DNA of 38,255 nt from the NCBI GenBank assembly GCA_045644665.1, contig JAZRHH010000029.1:1-38255 (forward strand). Reading direction: 5' to 3'. The stretch comes from RGIG9115 sp045644665. GTDB lineage: Bacteria; Bacillota; Clostridia; UBA1381. A program made the translations under genes and the position numbers. This document shows, piece by piece, positions 32,197 through 38,255 of the stretch. The notes beneath the pieces are model-generated. The model did not search any database. It worked only from the letters and a program-made list of their open reading frames with translations, and was not told where the DNA came from. Positions within the stretch are counted from its first letter, which is position 1. Each line of letters begins with the position of its first letter.

Positions 32197-32667
32197 ATGA
32201 AAATTTTGGTTTTTTCCGACTCCCATGGATACTATAACAGAATTTTACGTATACTTGAAAAACACGAAAACGTTGATATGTGTATCCACTGTGGTGATAT
32301 TGTAAGTGATTGCACAGCCCTGGAAGCTTTACTTGATAAAAATATAAAGCTTCTTTATGTAAGAGGTAATAACGATTGCGGCTCCTCCGTCCCCATAGAG
32401 CTTGAAACAGAAATCTGTGGCAAAAAAATATTTATAACCCACGGTCATACCTATGGCGTCAAGGCGGGAACAGATACACTCCGCAAAAAGATAAAAGAGG
32501 GAGTAGACCTTGTTTTGTATGGGCACACCCATATACCTGATACCATGTACTTTGGCGGCGGAATACTTTTAAATCCCGGTGCAATATGCCATATGTCAAA
32601 ATGCACCTACGGCGTTATTACAATAGAAAACGATACAATAAAGACAAGCATAGAGCTTTATAGATGA
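32197..32667 (+). CDS. YfcE/MJ0936-type metallophosphodiesterase
   Basis: A 156-residue calcineurin-like phosphoesterase with the full metal-site set: DSHG (8-11), GDIV, RGNNDC, THGHTYG and GHTHIP. The family hydrolyses model phosphodiesters using Mn2+; physiological substrates are unknown. Ribosome site AAGGAGG before ATG 32197. It is co-directional and close (9 nt) to the PPTase gene, so co-transcribed. The last 10 bases overlap the end of the convergent sigma-factor gene, and no terminator hairpin separates them. Confidence 0.92.
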   Translation: MKILVFSDSHGYYNRILRILEKHENVDMCIHCGDIVSDCTALEALLDKNIKLLYVRGNNDCGSSVPIELETEICGKKIFITHGHTYGVKAGTDTLRKKIKEGVDLVLYGHTHIPDTMYFGGGILLNPGAICHMSKCTYGVITIENDTIKTSIELYR

Positions 32668-33173
32668 AGACTGTATCCTTTTTGTATTAATAATATTGCC
32701 AGTTTTTTTCGTCCACGTGCAAGACGCTTTGCAGCAGTGTTGGATTTAATAGATAGTCTGCCTGCAATCTCATAGGGCTTTAGACCTTGCACAATACTTA
32801 GAAGAAGTACTTCCCGGTATCGTGGGCACATGGTTGTTATAATTCTTATAATGTCCTCTGCCTTTTCTGCATTTAGTACAAGGTCTTCGGGATTTTTGTC
32901 TACAATTGTGGCAAAGGCACACTTTTCTGCCAGAGCCTTTTGATTTTTGTTCATTTGATTTGCTACATGTATACATACGCCTTTAATATGGTGGTGCATA
33001 ATCTTATAGGACGTTCTGCCTGTGTGGTAGTTTCGCATACACCATTCAAAAGCCATGTTTACGATATCTGTAGTATCGGATTTGTTGTCGATAAGTCTGT
33101 ATACATCAATAACCAATGATTTGTAATATTTCCTGTATAGCTTATCCATAAATTCTTTGTCTCTTTCTTCCAT
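32658..33173 (-). CDS. Sigma-70 family RNA polymerase sigma factor (ECF-like)
   Basis: A 171-residue small sigma factor with a region 2-like N-terminal part (~5-85, YRKYYKSLVIDVYRLI) and a C-terminal region 4 helix-turn-helix (~115-165, CPRYREVLLLSIVQGLKPYEIAGRL then TAAKRLARGRKKL). Regions 1 and 3 are missing, as in ECF factors, though it is divergent and not clearly of a named ECF group. The frame is open to 33203, but ATG 33173 has AAGGAG at the right distance and is preferred. No anti-sigma gene is adjacent. Regulon and signal are unknown. Confidence 0.82.
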   Translation of the reverse strand: MEERDKEFMDKLYRKYYKSLVIDVYRLIDNKSDTTDIVNMAFEWCMRNYHTGRTSYKIMHHHIKGVCIHVANQMNKNQKALAEKCAFATIVDKNPEDLVLNAEKAEDIIRIITTMCPRYREVLLLSIVQGLKPYEIAGRLSIKSNTAAKRLARGRKKLAILLIQKGYSLHL

Positions 33174-33500
33174 TTTATAACTCCTTTTCGTATGATAATG
33201 CAAAATTACCCATAAAACGACAACAAATTTTTATTTGGTTCGTTCGTGATAAAATATTTTAAAAAAGGTATTTTTAATGGAGAAATAAACAAATTTCCAA
33301 TGATAAAACGCTATGCAATAATAGTTAAACTACAAAAACAGTAAATATTCTTGACAAAAATTGTCAAAATTCTTGTATTTCGAACTTTTTTATATATGAA
33401 AGAATTGTAAATTTTGTTTAAAAGCTATTGGCATTATAAAAATTATGTGTTAAAATAACAAGGATTCAGAAAATTATTATCTTTGAAAGGATTGAAATAA
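33174..33500. promoter_or_regulatory. Divergent intergenic region between the sigma-factor and clpE-like genes
   Basis: A gene-free, AT-rich stretch. It holds the clpE-like promoter (33429-33457), a perfect 6-bp inverted repeat TTGACA/TGTCAA with 5-nt centre (33351-33367), and, on the minus strand toward the sigma gene, a weak TTGTCG-17-CATTAT pair. No small ORF with a good ribosome site was seen. Confidence 0.5.
33429..33457 (+). promoter_or_regulatory. Promoter of the clpE-like gene
   Basis: TTGGCA (33429-33434), 17-nt spacer, TAAAAT (33452-33457). No CtsR heptad repeat (GGTCAAA) is visible near it. Confidence 0.8.
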
Positions 33501-35804
33501 ATGACTTTATGCTCAAAGTGTAATATAAATCCCGCTGTGGTTTTTATTACAAAGGTTGAAAACGGGCAAACAAAAAGTGAGGGGTTGTGTCTTTCATGTG
33601 CAAAGGAGCTTGGAATAGCACCTATTGACGATATGATGAAGCAGCTTGGCATAGATGACGAAGAGCTTGAAAACCTTAACGGACAAATGTCAGACTTTCT
33701 TGGAGAAGTAGGGGGATACGAAGGACTTGCAGAAAATATGGGTGCAATGTTTTCAGAAATGTCCGACTCACCTGAAATTGAAGGGGGCGCTCCAACAGCT
33801 CCTACAGACTTTTTAAAAAATATTTTTGGCGGTATGCCCACAGGTAAAACTGCCGGAGAAAAGGGGGCAACAAGCTCCAAAAAGCAAAAAAATAAAAAGA
33901 GTATGCTCGATACCTATGGTACAAACCTTACTGTCAAGGCGGCACTTGGACAAGTTGACAGGGTAATCCATAGGGACATGGAAATTGAAAGAGTAATACA
34001 AATACTAAACCGCCGCTCAAAGAACAACCCTGTTCTTTTGGGTGAACCGGGAGTGGGAAAGACCGCAATAGCAGAAGGTCTTGCCTGCAGAATTTTTGAA
34101 AAGAATGTACCGCCAAAGCTCTTTGACTATCAGCTTTATCTCATAGACTTTACAGCTCTTGTTGCAGGGACACAGTTCAGAGGTCAGTTTGAAGCCAGAC
34201 TTAAAAGCCTTTTAAATGAAGCAACAGAGGCGGGCAATGTTATACTGGTAATTGATGAAATTCATAACATTGTTGCAGCAGGTGACGCAGAGGGGGCAAT
34301 GAGTGCAGCAAATATCCTAAAACCTGCACTTGCAAGGGGAGAAATACAAATAATTGGTGCAACAACCCTTTCAGAGTATAGAAAGCATATAGAAAAGGAC
34401 AGCGCATTAGAGAGAAGATTTCAGCCTGTTATAATCGACGAGCCGTCTGTAAAAGAGTCTATCGAAATTCTGAAGGGAATTAAGGACTATTATCAAAATT
34501 ATCACAAGGTAAAAATCTCCGATAGGATAATAGAAAAGGCTGTAAAAATGTCCGAAAGATATATTACAGACCGCTTCTTGCCTGATAAGGCAATTGATGT
34601 AATTGACGAAGCGGGCTCCCATGTAAACCTTAAAAATCATGCTCTCTATGAGCTATCAAAAGCAGAAGCCGAGGTAAATTCTATTAATGAAAGAATAGAA
34701 AAAGCCACCGAAGCAGCAGATTTTGAAACAAGTGCAAAGCTCAAAAGTGAGCTTTTATGCCTAAACGAAAAAATTCCTGCACTAAAAGCACAGGCGGAAA
34801 AAGCAAAAATAACGGAGGATGATATTGCACAGGTAATAGAGTCCTGGACAAAAATCCCTGTTCACCGTCTTACAGAGGACGAGGCAGAGAAGCTTATCAG
34901 CCTTGAAGAGCAGCTTCACAAGCGTGTTATAGGACAGGATACAGCGGTCAATGCAGTTGCAGGTGCCATAAGACACGGAAGAGCAGACATTACCACAAGA
35001 AAACGACCTGTTTCCTTTATATTTGCAGGTCCCACAGGAGTTGGTAAAACTGAGCTTGTAAAAACAATTGCAGAAGTAATGTTTGGTACAGAGGACGCAC
35101 TCATAAGGCTTGATATGTCAGAATACATGGAAAAGCACAGCGTATCAAAGCTTATCGGCTCACCTCCGGGGTATGTAGGTTATGATGAGGCAGGGCAGCT
35201 TACAGAAAAGGTTAGAAGAAAGCCTTATTCCGTAATACTTCTTGACGAAATAGAGAAGGCAGATCCGGAAGTGTTCAACATGTTCCTGCAAATCCTAGAT
35301 GATGGCAGAATTGCAGACAGCCATGGCAAAATAGTAAACTTTGAAAATACTATAATAATTATGACAACAAACGCAGGCAGCGAGGTTTCAACAAAGGCTC
35401 TTGGCTTTGGCTCAAACCTTGAGGAATCTCTTGCAGACAATGTTGACAAGAGCCTTAAAAAGCATTTTCGTCCGGAATTTCTTAACAGAATTGATGAAAT
35501 AGTAACCTTTAAGCCTCTCGAAAAAGCAGAGCTAAGACAGATAATAGACCTTTTGCTTCGCGATATCTATGAAAAGATGTCAGAGAAGGGAGCAGAACTT
35601 ACTGTAACAGAGGATGCAAAGGAAATCATACTTGAAAATGGATACGACCAAAAATACGGTGCACGTCCTCTGAAGAGAGCAATAAGAACTCTTGTAGAAG
35701 ATAAACTTGCAAAGCTGTCCCTTACAGGACAAATTTCAAAAGGCAGTCGCATAATCGCAGATGCAAAGGACGGAGAAATAACTGTAACAGCTATTTCCAT
35801 GTAA
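33501..35804 (+). CDS. clpE: ClpE-type ATP-dependent Clp unfoldase with N-terminal zinc finger
   Basis: A 767-residue HSP100 AAA+ unfoldase that disaggregates or feeds proteins to ClpP. Residues 1-40 carry a treble-clef-like zinc finger (CSKC and CLSC), as in ClpE and not the double N-domain of ClpC. A low-complexity Gly/Met/Asp linker (~55-130) follows. AAA1 has Walker A GEPGVGKT (~181) and IDEIH, then a UVR-type coiled coil (~385-430), then AAA2 with Walker A GPTGVGKT (~510), LLDEIEKA and the ClpP-docking-loop candidate ALGFG. Ribosome site AAAGGA. The gene is monocistronic, between its own promoter and a strong terminator. ctsR/mcsAB are not adjacent. Confidence 0.92.
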   Translation: MTLCSKCNINPAVVFITKVENGQTKSEGLCLSCAKELGIAPIDDMMKQLGIDDEELENLNGQMSDFLGEVGGYEGLAENMGAMFSEMSDSPEIEGGAPTAPTDFLKNIFGGMPTGKTAGEKGATSSKKQKNKKSMLDTYGTNLTVKAALGQVDRVIHRDMEIERVIQILNRRSKNNPVLLGEPGVGKTAIAEGLACRIFEKNVPPKLFDYQLYLIDFTALVAGTQFRGQFEARLKSLLNEATEAGNVILVIDEIHNIVAAGDAEGAMSAANILKPALARGEIQIIGATTLSEYRKHIEKDSALERRFQPVIIDEPSVKESIEILKGIKDYYQNYHKVKISDRIIEKAVKMSERYITDRFLPDKAIDVIDEAGSHVNLKNHALYELSKAEAEVNSINERIEKATEAADFETSAKLKSELLCLNEKIPALKAQAEKAKITEDDIAQVIESWTKIPVHRLTEDEAEKLISLEEQLHKRVIGQDTAVNAVAGAIRHGRADITTRKRPVSFIFAGPTGVGKTELVKTIAEVMFGTEDALIRLDMSEYMEKHSVSKLIGSPPGYVGYDEAGQLTEKVRRKPYSVILLDEIEKADPEVFNMFLQILDDGRIADSHGKIVNFENTIIIMTTNAGSEVSTKALGFGSNLEESLADNVDKSLKKHFRPEFLNRIDEIVTFKPLEKAELRQIIDLLLRDIYEKMSEKGAELTVTEDAKEIILENGYDQKYGARPLKRAIRTLVEDKLAKLSLTGQISKGSRIIADAKDGEITVTAISM

Positions 35805-35805
35805 C

Positions 35806-35851
35806 AAAAATCCGGTAAGAAACTTAAGTTTCTTACCGGATTTGTTTCTTT
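35806..35851 (+). terminator. Terminator after the clpE-like gene
   Basis: A 36-bp perfectly self-complementary sequence (35808-35843, centre CTTAAG, arms AAATCCGGTAAGAAA) followed by a T-rich tail. Confidence 0.9.
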
Positions 35852-35858
35852 AATCGTA

Positions 35859-35887
35859 TTGACTTTTTTATTCTGACGTGATATAAT
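35859..35887 (+). promoter_or_regulatory. Promoter of the tRNA-Ser locus
   Basis: TTGACT (35859-35864), 17-nt spacer, TATAAT (35882-35887). The truncated tRNA begins 27 nt after the -10. I find no convincing separate promoter for the intact tRNA-Ser at 36125, so this one probably drives it too. Confidence 0.85.
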
Positions 35888-35913
35888 ACGAGAGGTTAAA
35901 CGGGGTAATATTT

Positions 35914-35954
35914 GGAGATGTACCCAAGTGGTTGAAGGGTCTGCACTCGAAATC
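35914..35954 (+). pseudogene. 5' half of a tRNA-Ser(CGA) gene, broken in the anticodon arm
   Basis: GGAGATG (acceptor 5' strand), TA, D-arm CCC...GGG with the AAGTGGTTGAA loop, then anticodon stem CTGCA and loop CTCGAAA (anticodon CGA). The expected pairing strand TGCAG is absent; after TC the sequence becomes CCCCGGGTGAG and shows no variable arm, T-arm or acceptor 3' strand. The sequence shared with the intact tRNA downstream is ACTCGAAATC (35945-35954). The likely cause is site-specific integration of a mobile element at the anticodon loop. Confidence 0.75.
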
Positions 35955-36124
35955 CCCCGGGTGAGACTGTAAATAAAACCTCACAAATGGCTTAACGGTG
36001 CGGGTTTCGGCGATTTTGCAAAATGCTAAATACCCCCTTATCTAGCGGTTTTTCTAGCCAATTCTAACAAAATTCTATATTGCTTGTTTTTTGCTCTATC
36101 AAAACGGAGCGAATTAACATACCT
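35955..36124 (+). other. Non-coding stretch between truncated and intact tRNA-Ser
   Basis: No gene is seen. It contains a GTGAG/CTCAC hairpin (35961-35984), a perfect 12-bp palindrome ATTTTGCAAAAT (around 36013-36024), a CTAGC direct repeat (around 36042-36058) and an ATTCTA direct repeat (around 36060-36077). Such short repeats resemble the integrase-binding arms beside attachment sites, but this is inference. Confidence 0.45.
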
Positions 36125-36213
36125 GGAGAAGTATCGAAGAGGTCATAACGAGAACGACTCGAAATCGTTTTGTCCGCAAGGGCACGTGGGTTCGAATCCC
36201 ACCTTCTCCGCCA
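36125..36213 (+). tRNA. tRNA-Ser, anticodon CGA
   Basis: A complete cloverleaf: acceptor GGAGAAG/CTTCTCC, D-stem TCG/CGA with GG in the loop, anticodon stem AACGA/TCGTT with loop CTCGAAA (anticodon CGA, reads UCG), long variable arm TGTCC-GCAA-GGGCA typical of serine tRNAs, T-stem GTGGG/CCCAC with TTCGAAT loop, discriminator G and encoded CCA. All stems pair. It is followed at once by a terminator. It may be the copy brought by the element that broke the upstream tRNA-Ser. Confidence 0.95.
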
Positions 36214-36251
36214 AAAAGCCTTGAAAACATTATGTTTTCAAGGCTTTTTAT
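36213..36251 (+). terminator. Terminator of the tRNA-Ser transcript
   Basis: An 18-bp perfect stem (AAAAAGCCTTGAAAACAT and its complement) with a single-base loop, ending in a T-run, starting right after the CCA. Confidence 0.93.
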
Positions 36252-36445
36252 GTACTCAACTATAGTGGTGGTATTAAATCTTAATTTTCACATAATAATA
36301 TCGTATATAAGAAAAAATATGGTGATAATTAGATGAAAAGGAATTCAAAAAAAGATTTTCCTAAAAACTTACAACCTTTCCCTCAACCTTCATATTTTAT
36401 CGAAGACTTCTTTTCGTACCGATATGAGGAAGAATATATAAAATT

Positions 36446-36484
36446 AAAAAAGCGAGGTGGAATATATAAAATCCTCGCTTTTCT
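36446..36484 (-). terminator. Terminator of the membrane-protein gene
   Basis: The AAAAGCGAGG/CCTCGCTTTT stem with a 15-nt loop lies just after the stop codon of the minus-strand gene and has a T-run in its direction. Confidence 0.8.
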
Positions 36485-36488
36485 AAAA

Positions 36489-37229
36489 TTAGTTCTCTTG
36501 TGATTTTTGTGGTGTCTTCTCTGTAGGTTTACCAGAATCGTCACTATGGCGAATCTCTCCTGTTTCCACCTTTCTACTGAATGTTTCATGAAATACACTC
36601 GCAGATGGGTCAGGCTGCAAATCTAAAGGAAATTCATTTTCATTATCTGGCACAGAAACCGCACTCCTTTCTATTTGAATTTGATACGTTTTCTCCGAAT
36701 CTTTATTTATGTTATATGGGTTTACAACAACGATCCAGAAACTATACGCAATCGCAAGAATTAAAAAAGATATACACATCCATTTTGTAAATTTATATTG
36801 ATACTTATTTTTTTGGATATTTAGACGATGATTTTCAATCTCAAACTTAGAAAAAGTTCTAAGAAACATATTTGAAATATATTCATCTGTCTTTTCTTTT
36901 GAAATATTATTTTCTCCAGCATAACTTATAGCTTTATCAATAAATTTCTTTGTTTCTTGTGGATTTATGTACAGGTATTTGTATCCTGTATATGATTTAT
37001 AAAAGTAATATGCACATACTGCAAAAGTTAAGAGAGACAACGAATTCAGAATAATATAAAGCCAAATCCACCAAACTTTATCTAAAGTAAAAACGTCTTT
37101 CCACAATAATATTTCTGCAGTTGCTATAACTGTTAAAAATGTGGTGTGTGTTCCAATTTTATTATTCAACCTATCAGTAGTTTCTATTTCTTTGTAATAC
37201 AGTTCTTTATATTCCCCTAGTATATCCAA
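36489..37229 (-). CDS. Three-TM membrane protein of unknown function
   Basis: A 246-residue protein with no family I can name. A short polar N-terminus (MDILGEYKELYYKEIETTDRL) is followed by a TM hairpin (~29-43 and ~52-77), a soluble alpha-helical segment (~80-147), a third TM helix (~148-169) and a hydrophilic, Pro/Ser/Glu/Lys-rich C-terminal tail (~170-246) that looks disordered. The N-terminal hairpin plus cytosolic helices resembles accessory-genome membrane proteins linked to phage-defence islands, such as SLATT-like effectors, but I cannot show that relation. The start is TTG 37229 with AGAGGTGA upstream. It has its own extended -10 promoter and terminator. Confidence 0.75.
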   Translation of the reverse strand: MDILGEYKELYYKEIETTDRLNNKIGTHTTFLTVIATAEILLWKDVFTLDKVWWIWLYIILNSLSLLTFAVCAYYFYKSYTGYKYLYINPQETKKFIDKAISYAGENNISKEKTDEYISNMFLRTFSKFEIENHRLNIQKNKYQYKFTKWMCISFLILAIAYSFWIVVVNPYNINKDSEKTYQIQIERSAVSVPDNENEFPLDLQPDPSASVFHETFSRKVETGEIRHSDDSGKPTEKTPQKSQEN

Positions 37230-37533
37230 CCCATCATCACCTCTATTCTTCTATATTATACCATATTTCAGCAAAAAAGTAAAGATAATCTATTAAGTAA
37301 CCGGTAATAACATGTTGTGTATTTATCTCGCGTAACCCTGTCTATTCAGATATCGTTAATCTATTATTCTAACAAGCTTATTAAGATCTCGTAGAATTAT
37401 TTTTTTGCCACACACCCTTTAATAGCCGTCTTATTCGTGAGTTAATGTCTTGAGTGGTGTAACTACCCTACCCGAGATAGTTTTTACTTGCAACCCCTTT
37501 CACAGCCGTTGCAACTCGGCCTGAAAATCGACT
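37230..37533. other. Non-coding gap with nested hairpins between the two island genes
   Basis: No ORF with a ribosome site is seen. It holds the promoter of the membrane gene (37255-37283) and a nested stem, CCGAG/CTCGG (37472-37476 with 37515-37519) enclosing TTGCAAC/GTTGCAA (37488-37494 with 37508-37514). Weaker ACACC/GGTGT pairing occurs to its left. It lies downstream of the SLOG gene and has no T-run, so it is not a standard terminator. Confidence 0.4.
37255..37283 (-). promoter_or_regulatory. Promoter of the membrane-protein gene
   Basis: Minus strand: TTTACT (37278-37283), 17-nt spacer, extended -10 TGG-TATAAT (37255-37260). Confidence 0.75.
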
Positions 37534-38028
37534 TTAAATGTCAGCTAGTACATTAACCACATCTATGCCTTTTCTCTTTGCATAATCAACTGTATTCTTC
37601 GTTCCACTCTTCTGTCCGTTAAAAACGGCGATTACGAGGTTTGACCTGTCAACCATCCATTCATTCCTTACCTGATAACATCCGGTAAAGTAATGGTCAT
37701 TGATTTCTTTTACAAGGTCAGCCTTTTTAATTATCTTATTAAACCTCATTTTTTCTGTCATACTCCGCCTACTCTCAAAATTCGGATGTGGCAAAGCACA
37801 TATAAGATGCAAGTCCTTGTTCGTTTTCTTTCTCTCCAATACAATCTCCGCCACCCATATATCCGTTCCCATTGCCATGCCTGTTATAAAGGTCACATAT
37901 CCATCTGCAATAGCATTGTCTATTGCTTTTTCCAGCAAAGGCTTAACCTCTTTCTCCCCAAGCTCCATTTTGTCAGGTCTGTGCCCTGTGAAACAACATC
38001 TGTGTAATCTTAATTCTTCTTGATTCAT
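37534..38028 (-). CDS. SLOG-family (DUF1273/YspA-like) protein
   Basis: A 164-residue protein with a Rossmann-like SLOG fold. It has CCFTGHRPDKM at the N-terminus, ITGMAMGTDIWVAEIVLE (nucleotide-binding loop and helix), RNEWMVDRSNLVIAVFNG and GTKNTVDYAKRKGI, matching the YpsA/YspA (DUF1273) group. SLOG proteins bind nucleotides, and some act as sensors in conflict and phage-defence systems. Members are also common on prophages and integrative elements. A clear ribosome site (GGAGA) precedes the ATG. A 10-bp inverted repeat lies directly upstream. Its place in the island at a tRNA gene fits a mobile origin. The ligand is unknown. Confidence 0.88.
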   Translation of the reverse strand: MNQEELRLHRCCFTGHRPDKMELGEKEVKPLLEKAIDNAIADGYVTFITGMAMGTDIWVAEIVLERKKTNKDLHLICALPHPNFESRRSMTEKMRFNKIIKKADLVKEINDHYFTGCYQVRNEWMVDRSNLVIAVFNGQKSGTKNTVDYAKRKGIDVVNVLADI

Positions 38029-38044
38029 AGTTTTTCTCCATTAG

Positions 38045-38068
38045 CACACATAATCAACATTATGTGTG
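38045..38068 (-). promoter_or_regulatory. Inverted repeat upstream of the SLOG gene
   Basis: CACACATAAT and its perfect complement ATTATGTGTG around a 4-nt loop, ending a few bases before the ribosome site. A possible -10 (CATAAT, minus strand) lies inside one arm, so a bound repressor would block transcription. Confidence 0.55.
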
Positions 38069-38083
38069 TAACTTTAAATCCGA

Positions 38084-38110
38084 AATAAAAAAATCGCCCT
38101 GAAAGGCGAT
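38084..38110 (-). terminator. Minus-strand terminator
   Basis: An ATCGCC/GGCGAT stem with a short loop and seven T on the minus strand. It would end a transcript entering from the right, i.e. from the structured segment at 38117-38245. Confidence 0.7.
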
Positions 38111-38116
38111 ATCAGT

Positions 38117-38245
38117 TACCACGATTTTCAAAGAGTTCCAGACCAATGAACTTCAAAATCTTCATTGGTCAATTTGGTATGTCCAAATTTTCTGATTTTC
38201 TTCTAAAACTCCTTGAAACATTGACCTTTATGTACTTTCGTGGTA
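38117..38245. other. Hairpin-rich segment, possible structured RNA
   Basis: Nested and adjacent complementary blocks: TACCACGA/TCGTGGTA (38117-38124 with 38238-38245), TTTCAAAGAGTT/AACTCCTTGAAA (38126-38137 with 38207-38218, one mismatch), GACCAATGAA/TTCATTGGTC (38141-38150 with 38161-38170) and AATTTGG/CCAAATT (38171-38177 with 38183-38189). Together they form a closed multi-branch fold ending, on the minus strand, in a terminator. No ORF longer than about 20 codons fits it. Confidence 0.5.
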
Positions 38246-38249
38246 TAAT
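38221..38249 (+). promoter_or_regulatory. Promoter reading off the right edge
   Basis: TTGACC (38221-38226), 17-nt spacer, TGG-TATAAT (38244-38249, extended -10). The gene it serves is outside the window. Confidence 0.7.
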
Positions 38250-38255
38250 TTACTC

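Noticed and set aside
35914..36213. One tRNA-Ser interrupted by a group I intron
   Set aside because: The 5' fragment does not pair properly with the downstream 3' half (anticodon stem CTGCA against TCGTT, one acceptor mismatch), while the downstream tRNA is complete by itself.
36333..36503. A 56-codon plus-strand frame beginning MKRNSKKDFPKNLQP
   Set aside because: It has no good ribosome site, runs through the terminator hairpin of the opposite gene and overlaps that gene's stop codon. A decayed gene is possible but cannot be supported.
38111..38255. Short minus-strand peptides in the hairpin-rich segment
   Set aside because: The longest frames with a start codon are under 20 codons and have poor ribosome sites. 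One frame is interrupted by TAG. A gene fragment cannot be excluded but is not supported.

Overview
The window looks like a chromosomal segment from a low-GC, Gram-positive, anaerobic Clostridia-type bacterium. The evidence is RNase Y, MutS2, EngB, a ClpE-type unfoldase, AbrB/SpoVT-type DNA binding, copper-amine-oxidase-N (CuAO-N) cell-surface domains, strong AGGAGG ribosome sites, and many sigma-A promoters with TTGACA-like -35, exactly 17-nt spacers and TATAAT/TAAAAT -10 boxes. I cannot name the species.

Layout. Bases 1-5,370: the end of a low-molecular-weight tyrosine phosphatase, then rny behind a long structured leader, then an MBL-hydrolase/metA/tyrS operon. Bases 5,370-7,140: a secreted CuAO-N protein on the minus strand, a small lipoprotein, and an elaborate leader (promoter, palindrome, small ORFs, terminator) in front of carB. 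Bases 7,137-14,665: carB, nadE, pheS and pheT, all on the plus strand, with a long imperfect inverted repeat between pheS and pheT. Bases 14,660-23,885: a cation-efflux gene on the minus strand, divergent from a long operon engB-mutS2-DUF1294-rnr-rlmL-like-chrA-chrA. Bases 23,886-28,160: an AbrB-type regulator with a zinc ribbon, a secreted GH26-like/CuAO-N protein, a D,D-carboxypeptidase and a short-chain dehydrogenase. Bases 28,157-29,776: an HTH-aminotransferase (AlaA-like) fusion whose promoter is flanked by three copies of one 14-bp direct repeat. Bases 29,778-32,670: a compact operon of acyl-AMP ligase, acyl carrier protein, Sfp-type phosphopantetheinyl transferase and a YfcE-type phosphodiesterase, converging on a sigma-factor gene. 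Bases 33,429-35,851: a ClpE-type AAA+ unfoldase.

From about 35,950 to the right edge the character changes. A tRNA-Ser gene with its own strong promoter is cut off inside the anticodon arm. Unfamiliar DNA follows, then a complete tRNA-Ser(CGA), then sparse AT-rich minus-strand genes: a three-TM membrane protein and a SLOG-family protein. Several hairpin-rich non-coding stretches lie among them. I read this as the left end of a genomic island integrated at a tRNA-Ser gene. No integrase is inside the window.

Most of the window is housekeeping: RNA turnover (RNase Y, RNase R), translation (TyrRS, PheRS, rRNA methylation, EngB), methionine, carbamoyl-phosphate and NAD biosynthesis, and proteostasis. 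The parts most worth a second look are the HTH-AlaA fusion with its repeat operators and internal start site, the carB leader, the ligase-ACP-PPTase operon, and the tRNA-Ser island boundary with its structured RNA-like segments.
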